DNA from: Linum tenue
Taxonomy: Eukaryota > Streptophyta > Magnoliopsida > Malpighiales > Linaceae
Assembly (NCBI GenBank): GCA_946122785.1
Contig: CAMGYJ010000004.1
Coordinates: 57,916,679-57,980,678 of the forward strand
DNA length: 64,000 bases
Direction: 5' to 3'
Part shown: piece after piece, positions 32,101-43,516 of the stretch
Layout of the letters: each line of letters begins with the position of its first letter
Position numbering within the stretch: position 1 is the stretch's first letter
Translations under genes and position numbers: made by a program
Notes under the pieces: model-generated
What the model was told of the DNA's origin: nothing
The model's input: only the letters and a program-made list of their open reading frames with translations
Databases searched by the model: none

Positions 32101-33250
32101 CACTTAGGGTTTATAAAGGATTAGGATTATTAGTGAAGGAAAAAAGGGGAAATATTGGAATATAATTATATGTGTTAAACCAAGTTTCTACTGTTTAAGT
32201 AAGTAAACAATATTATTCTTTGGATTTTTCCAAAATGCTTGAGTTACTAAAAATTTCCAACACACTTGCACTATATTTGTTTCAAAATACTAGAGTTTGG
32301 GCTGGTCCGATTGGCACACCGGTGAACCATAACGTGGTTCACTGAATCATAAAGCGATTAAAGTGGATTGCCCAAATATGAAGCGAACCATTGATTGTTC
32401 GCTCAAATTAAAGCAACCCATCAAGTTCGTGTTAGAGACATGCGATTGGTTCAGACGGATAGAGGAGGATCGCTCCAAACAAGCGCGATGATGGCACGTG
32501 GCATCGAAAAAGCTCAGCTGAGAGGTGATCAATGTGCTTGAACACTGGTTTGTCCGATAATAGCGCGGCGCTGATGTCTTAGCAATCCACTTCCCATGCA
32601 TGCTGTCACCATGCATACACTCGTCTAAGTAGTTGCTAGAACCCTATGACCTAAAAATGTAAACAAGGATATAAATAAGTATGTATATCTATCAAATATA
32701 TTTTTTAGGTAGTTGATGAACAATAAATCATAGAACTAGAGCGTATAATTACTAACGTGATCATCTAAATACCACATAAATCATTGTGTTCTTTCATTGC
32801 CATAGATTAGTTTACTCACCATTCTTCAATTACTAAAATGACGATTTTCCCCCCTACATACAAACCCTGAGTGCATCCCTAAAAATCATAATGAAAAGAG
32901 AAACTTACCCACACATTGTCTCACACGAATTCTTCTGTTCCACTTCCACTAACTTATCCACAAACTTCAGTACCCTCAAAGATTTCATGATCCTAGTCAA
33001 ACAAAAAACAATCAAATTATCTTATCCCATTCACATTTAGTGCCATTGGTACTATTTTATTTGGGTTAAAGGTTAAAGACTTGGGTGGCATCCTCTCCTA
33101 CTCCACTGAAATCTAAAAAGGGGAAACAGCAAACTTAATCGCATCAATTCAATACTACTGCCTCTTCATTGGGCGACCGTCCAATCATGCATCTCCTCCT
33201 TAACTCCCTTTTTTTCATTGCATTGATCAAGTAGCTAGGCTACGCATGCA
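32100..33250. other. AT-rich non-coding DNA
   Basis: No gene is seen. Around 32290-32600 there are scattered GGTTCAC, GCGAACC and GGTTCGC-like words that could be a decayed hAT-type MITE. The rest is ordinary intergenic sequence. Confidence 0.35.
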
Positions 33251-33477
33251 TTCAAAGGCCGTAGTCAGGATTTTGAGACCTGGTAAAAATTGTTTTAGTG
33301 TATTATCTTAAATAGGTAACAAAAAAATGCATTTTGAAGATGTGTTTTGAAAATTTTAAATTAGCTCAAAATTAAATTAAATTTACTATGATATGTTCAA
33401 CATAAATGAGTAAACTGCCAAATAAAATTTAATAGCATGTTATTCACTATTTTTCACTTCTAAAAATTAATATTTTT
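33250..33477. repeat. left part of an old AT-rich repeat interrupted by a LINE
   Basis: The block with CTATGATATGTTCAACATAA, ATGAGTAAACTGCCAA and TTATTCACTATTTT is shared with 60170-60400. Its continuation after the LINE is at about 38545-38860 (TTATCGCTTATGTGTAAGAAACTA), shared with 60420-60550 and 61115-61205. The family is unknown. Confidence 0.6.
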
Positions 33478-33619
33478 GGAGCTATACCTGTTCATCTGGG
33501 TCCTGGAATTGACATAAAATGCTAAAGTTACGAAGGAGAGTGGAACCGCTCATCTAAGTAGAGGGGGCTTCTTCTCTTGAATAACTTTCCAATGCCTTCC
33601 TTCTCTATTAAGCGAGTCT

Positions 33620-34039
33620 GGAACCTTATCGCCCTATCCAGCAGACTGTAGCTTTGTGGAAACTTGTTTGGAAAGGCAAATCAATCCCTCGTAATCTTGT
33701 TATCACTTGGCTGGTTGTCAGGGGAAGGATTAATACTAAAGTGAAGATACAAAAATGGGGTTTCACGAGAAGCATGGTCTGTTGTCTGTGTAATGCAGCG
33801 GTTGAGGACAAAGACCATATTTATGTGCACTGCTCATACTCGAGGCAAATGTTTGATTCTCTCTTTTGCAGGTTTATGCAGCTACCCTTGCTGCAGAGCT
33901 GGGATGATGAGTTAGATATCTTGATTTCAAAATTAAGTGGCATGACAGAGGCTGCTGAAACAGGGAGGATTATCTGGTAGGCGTTGGTGAGTCATATTTG
34001 GCGTTAGAGATGTCGTCGTTTGTATGGAGGTGAGACATG
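33620..34039 (+). pseudogene. LINE pol C-terminal fragment (zf-RVT region)
   Basis: The translated stretch LWKLVWKGKSIPRNLVITWL and CCLCNAAVEDKDHIYVHC, followed by SRQMFDSLF, has the layout of the zinc-binding region found at the C-terminus of plant LINE reverse transcriptases (CX2C...HX4C). A stop at 33978-33980 and another at 34038-34040 break the frame. After the Gypsy insertion it resumes at 36547 (LPTLLKLIKAKVECVLSCHR) and ends near 36625. It is not functional. Confidence 0.75.
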
Positions 34040-34044
34040 AGATC

Positions 34045-36541
34045 TGTTAGAAACAAGGTTTCTAACGTATTAGGGATTGGGGAAATTAGCTAGATCAATT
34101 AGGGATTGATCAGACTAGGGATTGGGATTTGGGAGTTTGAGAACAAAAAGGGGAAGGGAGAGTCTGCTGCTGTCGCAGCTTAGGAAGAGGAGAGGGAGGG
34201 AATCGGCGCAGGGAAGAGAGGAGAGAGAGAGGGGTATTAGGTTTAGGTTTTTGATAATTATTTGCTTAATGAAAATAATACCAATAGTACAATTCCACTT
34301 CCTCCACTTCCGCTTGCCTTTGGAAACCGCCCAATCGTGCTCCTCCAGCTCGCCAGCTCCTCCTCCTTATAACCTGCAAGACGAAAGGCAGACCGCAGCG
34401 AGTCGGGCTCGAAAACCTTAACCGCCGCGGCTATTTCTGGCTTTAGGCCAGCCATGCACAACCCGACTAGGGTCTCCTCCGGCACTCCCTTGCATTGGTT
34501 GCCCAGCTTGAAGAATTTTGCCTTGTACTCCGCTACTGTCCCGGTCTGGCACAGCTTAGCCAGTTGCTCCGGTGCCCACCCTTCTGATTTGCCAAACTGA
34601 TACCGCAGCTCTTCTTTGAACAAGGGCCAGGTGATCAAGGTCTGCGCAGCTGCGCATGATCGCTCCAGCCACTCCCACCACTGTAACGCGTCTCCCTCTA
34701 GGTAGAAGGACGCCAGATGCGCCTTCCTTTCTTCCTTGGTCGGGTGATTCTTGAACCACCTGTCAGCTGCATACAACCATAGACCTGCATCCTCCTGACC
34801 ATTGAATTTTGGAAACTCAATGGTAGGGGGTTGGGCCCTAAACACCAGATCGCCATCATAGCCTCGGGGGTAGCCGTCATACCTGTCGTGGTAGCCCCTC
34901 GGCACTCGGTCGTGATAGCCCCTCGGACCTGGCGGACCTCTGCTTCGACCCCAGTCCTCTTCCTCCTCGAACGGGTACTCCGCATACTTGTCCAGACCAG
35001 CCCTCCGTGCCTGATTAGCATCCCATTGCTCTGCCGGTGAATGGGGACCATGAACTGGTGGGTAAGAGGGTCCCGAACCCCTGTCGAAGTCCCTTCTGAT
35101 GCCCGACTCCCAGTCGCCTGATCCGCCCAGTAGCTAGTCTGACCGGTTCGGTCCACTAGTTTGACCCGGTTCGACCCACTCGAGTCGACCCAACCCGGTT
35201 CGGCCCCAGCCAGGTCCACACCCTGGCGGTCGGTCCGACCCTCGGCCCGCGCCCCTTCCAATCGACCTCTTCCTGACTCGGCCCAATTCCGGGCCCTCTG
35301 ATCCGGGCCCATCTCCTCTTCCTCGTCTGGGCTCAGCCACCCCAGCCCATTGGGTTCCCTGCCTTGGCCCATGTATTCGTGTGGGCCGAAGCTCAGTTGG
35401 GGGCCCACACTGTCGTACCCGGGCATCTTCGCCTTGCCCTTCAAGGCCGCGACTTCTTGGGCCGACGGGGTCGGCAACAGGCCCGACCCACGACCCCGCC
35501 CACGCCCCGTCGCCGCCCGATCAGCTCGGGTCAGCCCTGTGTCTGCCGCCCTGCTTCCCTCGGCCGTCGCGGACGCCGCATCGGCCTGCGCCGCCGCCGC
35601 CTTCCCCGCGAGCGCTCCGCCGCCTGCCGCCCCACCTGCCCCGGCCGCCGCGCCAGCCTGCGCCGCCGTGACCGTCGCCGCGGGTGTCCCACCGACAGGC
35701 GTCCCGCCAGCAACGATCGTCGCCGCCTCCGCCGCGCTCGGGAACGCCGCCCCCTTCGACCGCCAGCTCTGCCGATTTTGGCGCTCCCCCTGCTCCGTTC
35801 CCCTTCGCCTGCAGCGAGGCAATCGCTCGCATCAGGTCCTCCAGCCTCTGTCACAGATCATCAGCATCCGCCTTCGCGTCAGCCTGCACCCTCGCCAGGC
35901 CTTCTTCGAGTCACGCCAGCGCATCAGAGTGCTCGTGCACCACCATCTTCACCGCCTCAAGCTCGGTGACGTCCTCCACCACCACTCCGTCGAGCCTAAC
36001 ATCGCCCGCCTCGGTGCTCTTCTCGGCTGCTTGAGCTGCCTTCTCCGCCGCCTTCATCGACTTTGTCGATACCATCGTTGCCTTCCCTGGTTCAAGAGTT
36101 CAAAAGAACTCACTCTCGAGCCAGGCTCTGATACCAGATGTTAGAAACAAGGTTTCTAACGTATTAGGGATTGGAGAAATTAGCTAGATCAATTAGGGAT
36201 TGATCAGGCTAGGGATTGAGATTTGGGAGTTTGAGAACAAAAAGGGGAAGGGAGAGTCTGCTGCTGCCGCAGCTTAGGAAGAGGAGAGGGAGGGAATCGG
36301 CGCAGGGAAGAGAGGAGAGAGAGAGGTATTAGGTTTAGGTTTTTGATAATTATTTGCTTAATGAAAATAATACCAATAGTACAGATTATATAATCTGCCT
36401 AATCCCCTTCTACTACCCAACTAATAAAATATAACAATCGACTCCCTGTTTATTTCCCGAATTACCCAAATATTCCCCCAATCATTAAAAATCGACACTA
36501 ATACAAAATAACCAAAAACTGCAAATAACGTGTTTCCCACA
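34045..36541 (-). mobile_element. internally deleted Gypsy element, minus orientation
   Basis: The LINE reading frame crosses the insertion cleanly (GAGATC / AGATCTTCC), giving a TSD AGATC at 34040-34044 and 36542-36546 and so setting the element limits. The 5' LTR (minus strand) is 36139-36541, 403 bp, ends TGTGGG...TAACA, followed by a tRNA-iMet primer site (TGGTATCAGAGCCTGGCTC, minus, 36118-36136). The 3' LTR keeps only its last 247 bases (34045-34291). The deletion runs from within gag, through all of pol and the polypurine tract, into that LTR. The shared LTR parts show about five substitutions and a 2-bp indel. Confidence 0.85.
34292..36075 (-). pseudogene. Gypsy gag pseudogene
   Basis: The ATG at 36075 opens MVSTKSMKAAEKAAQAAEKS but stops near 35910, and several frames are needed to follow the protein. 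A GC-rich Ala/Gly/Arg region covers about 35430-35850. The recognisable capsid part is on the minus strand 34905-34330: IEFPKFNGQEDAGLWLYAAD, FYLEGDALQWWEWLERS, FKEELRYQFG and LGNQCKGVPEETLVGLCMAG, typical of Gypsy (chromovirus-like) gag. The frame then runs into the truncated LTR at 34291. It is broken by frameshifts, by the loss of the knuckle and by the deletion. Confidence 0.8.
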
Positions 36542-36689
36542 AGATCTTCCTACCTTACTGAAGTTGATCAAGGCGAAGGTTGAATGTGTCTTGAGCTGTC
36601 ATCGAGTTAGTCTCTTTTGGGTTGTGTAACAATTTTGTTTTTCTATCTTAGAGCCGGTCATGTAGAATGTATTTAGACAGGTTATGTAC

Positions 36690-38435
36690 GGGTAATTAGC
36701 ATAAATGGTAACAAACCTTTGCACTTAGTACAAAACGGTCACAAACCTTTAATTTGTAACAATATGGTAACAAAACTTTGAAATTGTATAAAATGGTCAC
36801 CGCTATTTAATAGGGAATGGATCAGGTCAGTAACTTTGTGGTGAGTAACCATGAGTAACCCGTCCACATCAGCATGACATCAGCATCCTCTCTCTCATGG
36901 AAAGTCTTTAATTTTTCCCTCTTTAATCTTTGACGGACGATTTCTCGCTCATTTTAAGTCGAAATTTAATTTTTTTGCACAGTTAGATCAGATTAATTGT
37001 GCTCTTCAAAATGATATCCACTTTAATATATTTTTCGAACAAAAAAAATTGAGCCATTTTTTACCAGCCTATACCATATGGTATTGACTGGTATTGAAAT
37101 AAAAGCATACCTATGTTTTGAAAAAGTACCATGGTGGTATGAACAAACCAATACTGTAGGATGGTTGAATACATGATAGTAGAAATATATTAATTGTAAT
37201 TTACGACTTTTAACATTGTATACCACACAATACCACCCCGTACTAGGGTGGTATTGTATGGTATTTTTTGGACCTGTAATTTGTTCACCCAGAAATTTGT
37301 AGATCCAATAGATCATGATGAACTTGTCCCTTCTATGCAAACGTTTTCAAAAATGAATTAAAAACGAAGAAGATACCATACAATACCACCCCGTACCAGG
37401 GTGATATTGTATGGTATTGTGTGGTATTTTTTGGTCCTGTAATTTGTTCACCCAGAAATTTGTAGATCCAGTAGATCATGATGAACTCATCCCTGCTGTG
37501 CAAACGTTTTCAAAAACGAATTAAAAACGAAGAAGATATCATATGGTATGCAGTTGGTACCGAGAGGCCAGAATTTTTTTCCTAAAAAAATATTGAAAAT
37601 TGATCTCATTTTGTAGAGCGCGGTGAACTCGTTTCATCTGTGCAAAAAAAAATTAAAATCCGAGTTAAAACGAAAAAGATATGAGTCAATTAAGAAAACT
37701 AGTGAAAATAAAAATAGCCTTTAATTCTCCATCCTTAGATCTGGATTTTCTAAATGAAGGGTCTAGATTTGGTTATTGATGGGTGCATAACCCATGGTTA
37801 TGCACCCTATCTTGAGCCTTTAATTTGTGACCGTTATGTTTTAAATGAAAAGGTTTGTTACCGAATCGTTACAAATTAAATGTTTGTCATGTTTTGAGGT
37901 CGCGTAGTTTGTTCGTTAAGTATATGACACTAACCACTTGAACGACATATAAGATGTCAGCTCATGTGTTCATCGACATATTTGCTTTGCCAAATAAGAA
38001 TGCCCTTAGTTGACCTTTCAATTTTGATACCAATCTATCAAAAACAAATTTCGATACCAAGAAAGTAGACAGAGTTTTTTCAACTAAAAAGCAGTCTGGA
38101 ACCCGTTTGTGAGCCATTGAATTCTCTCATTGTCATCTTTTATGACGATCATATCATTCACATACATTAACAAAACCACCATACAACTAGAGCGAATTGT
38201 AACGGTGATTGAGTGTTCAAACTTTTGAACTTAATTTGTACAAAACGGTCACCAAAAGTTTAATTTGTAACAACACGGTAACAAAAGTTTGAACTGGTAT
38301 GAAATAGTCACACTATTTAATTTGTGACCGTTTTGTTCTAAGTAAAAAGTTTTGTTATCAAATGGTTACAAATTAAAGGTTTGTGACTGTTTTTTACTAA
38401 GTGCAAAGGTTTATGACCATTTATGCTAATTACCC
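36690..38435. mobile_element. Mutator-like element without transposase
   Basis: The terminal inverted repeats are at least 70 bp: the left end GGGTAATTAGCATAAATGGT and the reverse complement of the right end agree with few changes. A perfect 10-bp direct repeat GGTTATGTAC flanks it (36680-36689 and 38436-38445). A long TIR and a 9-11-bp duplication are typical of MULEs. The interior has further inverted copies of the words ACAAAACGGTCAC and TTTAATTTGTAAC near 38250-38390, and a tandem duplication (37216-37540). No transposase ORF is seen. It sits in the LINE 3'-UTR. Confidence 0.85.
37216..37540. repeat. tandem duplication of about 165 bp in the MULE
   Basis: The segments 37216-37372 and 37373-37540 share AATACCACCCCGTAC, GGTATTTTTTGG, TTTGTTCACCCAGAAATTTG, TAGATCATGATGAACT and AACGTTTTCAAAAA in the same order with scattered changes. 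Around them occur many copies of GGTATT and AATACC in both orientations. Confidence 0.8.
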
Positions 38436-38544
38436 GGTTATGTACTCCACCATTTGGTTGGCCAAAACCTAGCTAGCAAGGCTGTTGCTAGCGACCTTTT
38501 TTGATGAATAAGAACCCACCAATTCATAAAAAAAAAATATTTTA

Positions 38545-38860
38545 CAGCATTTGCATATGAAAAATAAAGTTATAGCTTACATTTAAAAGATTCTCATTAA
38601 ACTATAATTTTGTAAGTTAGAAAACTTAATTGATCAGGTTTTAAGTTAAATGATTAAGAATGTAAATTACCTATGCTAAACAGTGGTAATAAATTGTTAA
38701 GGAAAAAACATGTTTATTTTCATGACTAAAACTGAATGTTTGACAATATTTGTCTTTGGAAAAATAAAATTATCGCTTATGTGTAAGAAACTATCGTTAA
38801 AATATAATTATGAAAGTTATAGAACAGTAGCTCCTCCGCTAGGCGATATCAATTAGGATT
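38545..38860. repeat. right part of the old AT-rich repeat interrupted by the LINE
   Basis: This continues 33250-33477. The words GTAAGTTAGAAAACTTAA, AAGTTAAATGATTAAGAATG and TTATCGCTTATGTGTAAG are shared with 60430-60540 and 61115-61205. It contains two imperfect copies of an internal unit of about 190 bp (from 38566 and from 38752). Confidence 0.6.
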
Positions 38861-41332
38861 TATTAAAACTAATCCAGTTAATACGTAATTGTCATAACTT
38901 GCGCGCATTCATATGTGATTTTTTATATTTTCAAGGTAACAGTGGGAGTGGGCCTATTAGCCATGGACCATGGTGTAGCTTCGCCCACGACGCACACCCA
39001 GTTTTCATAATTGACTATTGTTGAATAAATAGTGTGGTCTAATTCAAAAAAAAAAAAAAAAACCACTAGTTCGTATTTGGCAAGTTGAAGTATCATTACG
39101 CTCGAACGTGTGCTCTCAACCATAGAAGCTTGACGCCTGCGAGAGGTTCCACTCTTGGCGTATTGTCTGGTGTTGGGCAGAGGAAGAGTCCCTAGAGCAC
39201 TTTCCTTGTTTTCCCGGTGGCGATGGCCCTTTGGGAGGCTTCTAATTTCCCGGCAAGAGCTGGTCCGATTACTAACAACAAAGTTGAGTTGGGGGAAATG
39301 AAACCCTAGAAGTCTTGGGTGTTTCTCATTCATCTTTAGGTTTAAATAGTCCAAGAGTGACACTACATGACAAAGGTGTGCCACCTTGCTTTTGAAGAAC
39401 AAAAGATAAAACATAACTAAAACTAAAGTCTAAACTCAACATTGACATTAAACTAAACTTGATGATGATGATTTCCTCTAAACCTTGTCAATCCACTTTG
39501 ACATTCATGGTCGCCGGTTTGAGTCTTGACGATAACTTGAAATATCTCCTGTTAATTACCGACGCAGAATTTTGCGGTGTTCTTTAGGCGCTTCATGGAG
39601 GGGAACTTTTCAAGCCATAGTGTGGTTAAGGTGGTTGGTTTCTGCTGACGAGTTTTTAAGAAAATGATGTTTGATTGAGATGCGAAGGTGTTCATTAATA
39701 AGGCGAACCAGGGGTCGCTTCATGATAACAGAGGAAGAGCCATCTATCAGGAGCTTCGTCGGTTATTTGCAGAATTCATATAAATGAAGGTTTGGTTTAT
39801 AGGAAAGCAAAACAGTAAGGTAGTCCGTGTAATGGGTACGAAGGTCTTGTTTTTGTTTCCTGTTGTGGTATTGGTTTTGATTTCCAAGCTTTGCTCTTAT
39901 CGGAGTCCCGAATTATGTATCATTTTGGTTTTGGTAATGCAAGTGGCGTTTTGTAAAAAAAAGTTGAAATGTCATTAATTAATAAATTTAATCAAAAGTC
40001 GAAAATAAATATTTTCTGCACTTGATTAGTTTGATTTATAAGTCAGTCCATTAAACAAAACAACGAACATTTAGGTGACAAAAAAAATTAAATTAATCAG
40101 TACGTAGTACGTACCCTTTACAATATTCATAAAGCCAAATGTTTTTCTAATGGCGAGATAGAAAACCAAATGACCAACCGTTATATAAATATAACTATCA
40201 TTCATGGTACCAATCAAGGGGTACTATGGATCTATGAGTCTTATAAATCGATATTTTGAAATATAATCTTCTAATTGGATTGGCGATATTTTTAAGTAAA
40301 AACCCAACCCAACACAAAATATGTAATTATTCTACGTCATAAAAATATTTTATAACTAATTAAAATTTCAAACTGATAAACCGAGGTGAAATGTATCAAA
40401 ATTCACAAATGTTGTTTGAATTTTAAATAAAATGTGATTTACTTCAACATATGTCTAGGTTTTTTCACGACATTTGTTGAAATAGGCTAAAAAGGCTATA
40501 AACGAACGCATTTATAATATGTTATTCTATTAAAATTGTACACAAGAAAAAGAATTACGTGAATCATAGCTATATTAAATTTATGTCTAAACTTTAAGTC
40601 GGAGAATGCATTAGATTAGGGAGACCATGAGAGAAAAACATGGCGAAATATCTTAATTTTCTCATAAGTATGGCTATATACGGCATAAATATTTTTTGGA
40701 TACGAACTCATACCAATAGTTGGAACACGGGTTGGGTCGGGTTATACGGGTTGTCCAATCGAAAATCCAAACCCAACCCAAAAGAGGCAGGTTGTACAAA
40801 AAAAAAATCCTCATCCAATCCAAAACCTTCGTTTTAGCAATAAATACGAATGGGTTGGATCGGGTTGAACGAGTAGGTCGATTTGCGAATGTATTTGCAG
40901 TTTTGCACCCCTAAACATGGTAACTATTTGAACACCCTCTATACACACGGCACCTTTTATTCTCCCTCACTTGAAAAGCTAATCTAATTTTTTTTTTTGT
41001 GAAACTTGTCAAGCTAATCTCTTGCAGTCTTATTTATTCCACCAATAATAAAAAAAAATCTTATTAATGTTGGATAGGGGGAAATGAAAAGTATGCTTTT
41101 TTTTCCACTTCCCAATTTGTCAGCATATGAGGGTCGGCCAAATATTTAAGAAAAGAAAAGAGGGGTGGCTGAGCTGTGTCTGTGTTGGAGTTAAATTAAA
41201 CTGTCCCCTTCCACATTCACGGCTCCACCCTCCAATCCACCAAGCTAGGGTACGTACTTGTATATGGTTGAGATTCATCGCTTTGGCTTTTCCCCCTGTT
41301 CTTATCAGTAGCCCTATAAACAATATCGACAT
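38861..41332. other. intergenic DNA, no gene seen
   Basis: A poly(A) run at 39044-39061 next to a 163-codon minus-strand ORF (38923-39414, no domain recognised) may mark a retroelement scrap. The stretch 39590-39960 ends in an A-run after GTGGCGTTTTG and may be a decayed LINE 3' end. Around 40715-40910 GGTTGGGTCGGGTT and CCAACCCAACCC words point to a decayed hAT-type MITE. None has clean ends. Confidence 0.35.
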
Positions 41333-42227
41333 CAACGGGTCGTTTGCTTGAGGGTTTTGGTGATGGATTTGGTCATGGAAATCTATCCATCATGGACTTT
41401 AACGGAAATCCATCGTTTGCCTTAGGGAATTAGGGAGATGGAATTTGTGGGTCCCGCCACTTTTGGGGTTCCAAATCCGTGGACCCCACGGACTTGGAAG
41501 TTCCACCTCTTGAGGTGGGATTTGGGTGATGGATTAAAATCCATGATGGTAAATTACCTTTCTACCCTTACTTATTACTTTAATTACAAAGTTGTCCTAC
41601 TTTAATTCAATGGTCATGCAATTATAAACTTTTATAATGTCGTATTTTATATATATGATAATTTTTCATTTCGTTTTGTAATATCATAGTTTATTTAAAT
41701 ATGAATGTATATGTGATTTGTTAGATTCAACTATAAACATCTTATGCTCATCTTGTGCATTATTATTTGATTGATTGTCGGATTCCGAAACCGGGGAGTT
41801 AGCAAGAAGTTGATGAGTTGTAGCAATAAAGCGAGCAATTGGTTGCAATTGATACATAATATTGCGTACATTATTAGATGAGTTGTTAATTAGTGCCAAA
41901 CTATAATACATTTCTATATTTGTAGTTGAATTATTAGTCCACATAGTGGTAAAGAGTTTAAAATTTCATTGTATGCGTTGGATTTTTTTAATGAAATTTA
42001 TGGATTATAATATAGAAATATAATTAGATAAGATAAGGGTAACAAGGTAATTTGAATTTCATATCCACAAATCTATTCAAACAAAATCTATAATCAAATC
42101 CAACAAGCAAACAATAGACTTGGTAAAATCCATAATGCCACCAAATCCATCATATATCCATGGTTTTCCAAAACCCAAGTTTTACCAAAACCCTCATTTT
42201 TCAAATCCATGAAGCAAACGACCCGCA
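41333..42227. repeat. MITE-like element with GGGTCGTTTGC ends
   Basis: The ends CGGGTCGTTTGCTT and AAGCAAACGACCCG are mirror images and the next bases (GAGGGTTTTGGTGATGGATTTGG) are repeated inverted near 42190-42130. A possible 3-bp flank CAA occurs on both sides. The interior is AT-rich. An 86-codon minus-strand ORF (41684-41944) has no recognised domain and might be a relic of a Harbinger-type accessory gene. Confidence 0.6.
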
Positions 42228-42375
42228 AATTGTTATCTTTCAAGAAATGCTAGCCAAAATAATACGATAATAACTTATTATATATAATAATAATTACATA
42301 AGATAATATTTTTGACATATAATATATAGGAATAATACCAGTTAAAACTGAAAAAAATAAAATAATAATTCAATG

Positions 42376-42520
42376 TATTATAGATGGACAATTCAGGGGT
42401 GGAGCTACATGTAACCTAGGGTAGGCTGGTATTATAGATGGACAATTCAGGGGCGGAGCTACATGTAACCTAGGGTGGGCCCCCCTCCCCCTCGAAGTCC
42501 TGGCTCCGCCCGTGGGACAA
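42376..42520. repeat. 54-bp tandem duplication at a hAT-type MITE end
   Basis: The unit TATTATAGATGGACAATTCA...CTAGGGTAGG is present at 42376-42429 and again at 42430-42480 with two or three changes. It contains CAGGGGCGGAGCTACATG, a common end of plant hAT MITEs, and the mirror GGCTCCGCCCGTG follows at about 42502, so a very short hAT-derived element has been partly duplicated. Confidence 0.6.
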
Positions 42521-43489
42521 TTTGATATAGGATTTTCGTATCGTACCGGTCAAACTAGCGATAATTCATTTGCTATATACAGTTTGAGCATAGTAAGGTG
42601 AAATATCACAAACCACCCCTTTTATTATATGGATTCGGTGGAAAGCCGAGAAAGGGGGAAATAAGTCAAGGAAAAGGGAAGGAAGAGTGGAGAGTTTGCA
42701 GTAAGGATTGCGAAACCATACTGGAGATTGTATCGAATTTTTTTTTCTTCGTAGAATACTTTGTATTGAAATCGTGATTTAACCAGGGTTCAACCATTTC
42801 ATATCGCTAAACCTACTTACGGTTTTAAGTTTCGATAAGAGAGTTTTCCAGGTTGAGCCACTGATATGGTACGAAATACGGATTCACAAACACCGGTTTT
42901 TCCAGCTCTACCATTGTTCATTTCCATCTCATGATCTTGTGTACATGATGACCTCTCTGTTCTTTTTGTTTTTAGGTAATCTACATCATGACCTTTTGAA
43001 ACCCTTTAAACCTCGACCACACAAGTGAATAAGAATGTTAGCTCTACTAATTAGTTAGCTCTTTCACTCATCTAAAACTCTCATGCACGTTATAATTTGT
43101 GTTGAGTCTTGTCTTTCTTGCGTTACTTAAAAAAAAAAAAAACTCAAGGGAGGGAGAGGCATGCAGCTGAATATGGTATAGAGAGCAAGAAGAAAAGTGA
43201 AGTTGGGTCGTTGCATAACCAACATTTGCACCATGGCCACTCAATTCGGCCAAACTAGCAGTTACAGGCTGACGGCCTCCATCCCTCCACCTCAAAAATC
43301 TTGTTTCGTCTATTATGTGAAATACTGGCATGTGGGGAGAATTAATGACCCCAAAAAGGGTAAGCAGCAGATGTAGCAAAGGCTTCATCAGCCGGGAACC
43401 AAAATCATGTTATTGCTTTCAAATTTTTCCCAAACAGATTAAAAAGCGGATAGAGGCTAACAACATTATCCTACTAATACTAATTATAA
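42521..43489. other. intergenic DNA, no gene seen
   Basis: This is AT-rich sequence with a poly(A) run at 43129-43141 and a 106-codon minus-strand ORF (43068-43388) without a recognised domain. Confidence 0.35.
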
Positions 43490-43516
43490 GAATATTATAG
43501 TTAGGTCCCGGTTGCT

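Larger units (their letters stand above)
33478..38533 (+). mobile_element. 5'-truncated LINE carrying two nested elements
   Basis: This is a non-LTR retrotransposon remnant. Its coding end (33600-34044 and 36547-36640) includes a zinc-binding RT-associated region, and its 3' end is a poly(A) run at about 38527-38533 after the phrase AACCCACCAATTCAT. It is interrupted by a deleted Gypsy element (34045-36541) and a Mutator-like element (36690-38435). The poly(A) is followed by ATATTTTACAGC and the 5' side ends TTAATATTTTTGG, suggesting a short duplication around AATATTTT. The exact left limit is uncertain. Confidence 0.6.

Noticed and set aside
35350..36144. Long plus-strand ORFs rich in Pro, Arg and Ala (35350-36144, 35364-35969)
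   Set aside because: They are antisense shadows of a GC-rich gag region on the minus strand.
34045..36383. A complete TR-GAG element with 245-bp LTRs
   Set aside because: The flanks do not match there. The LINE frame and the AGATC duplication place the right end at 36541, so the left LTR is truncated.
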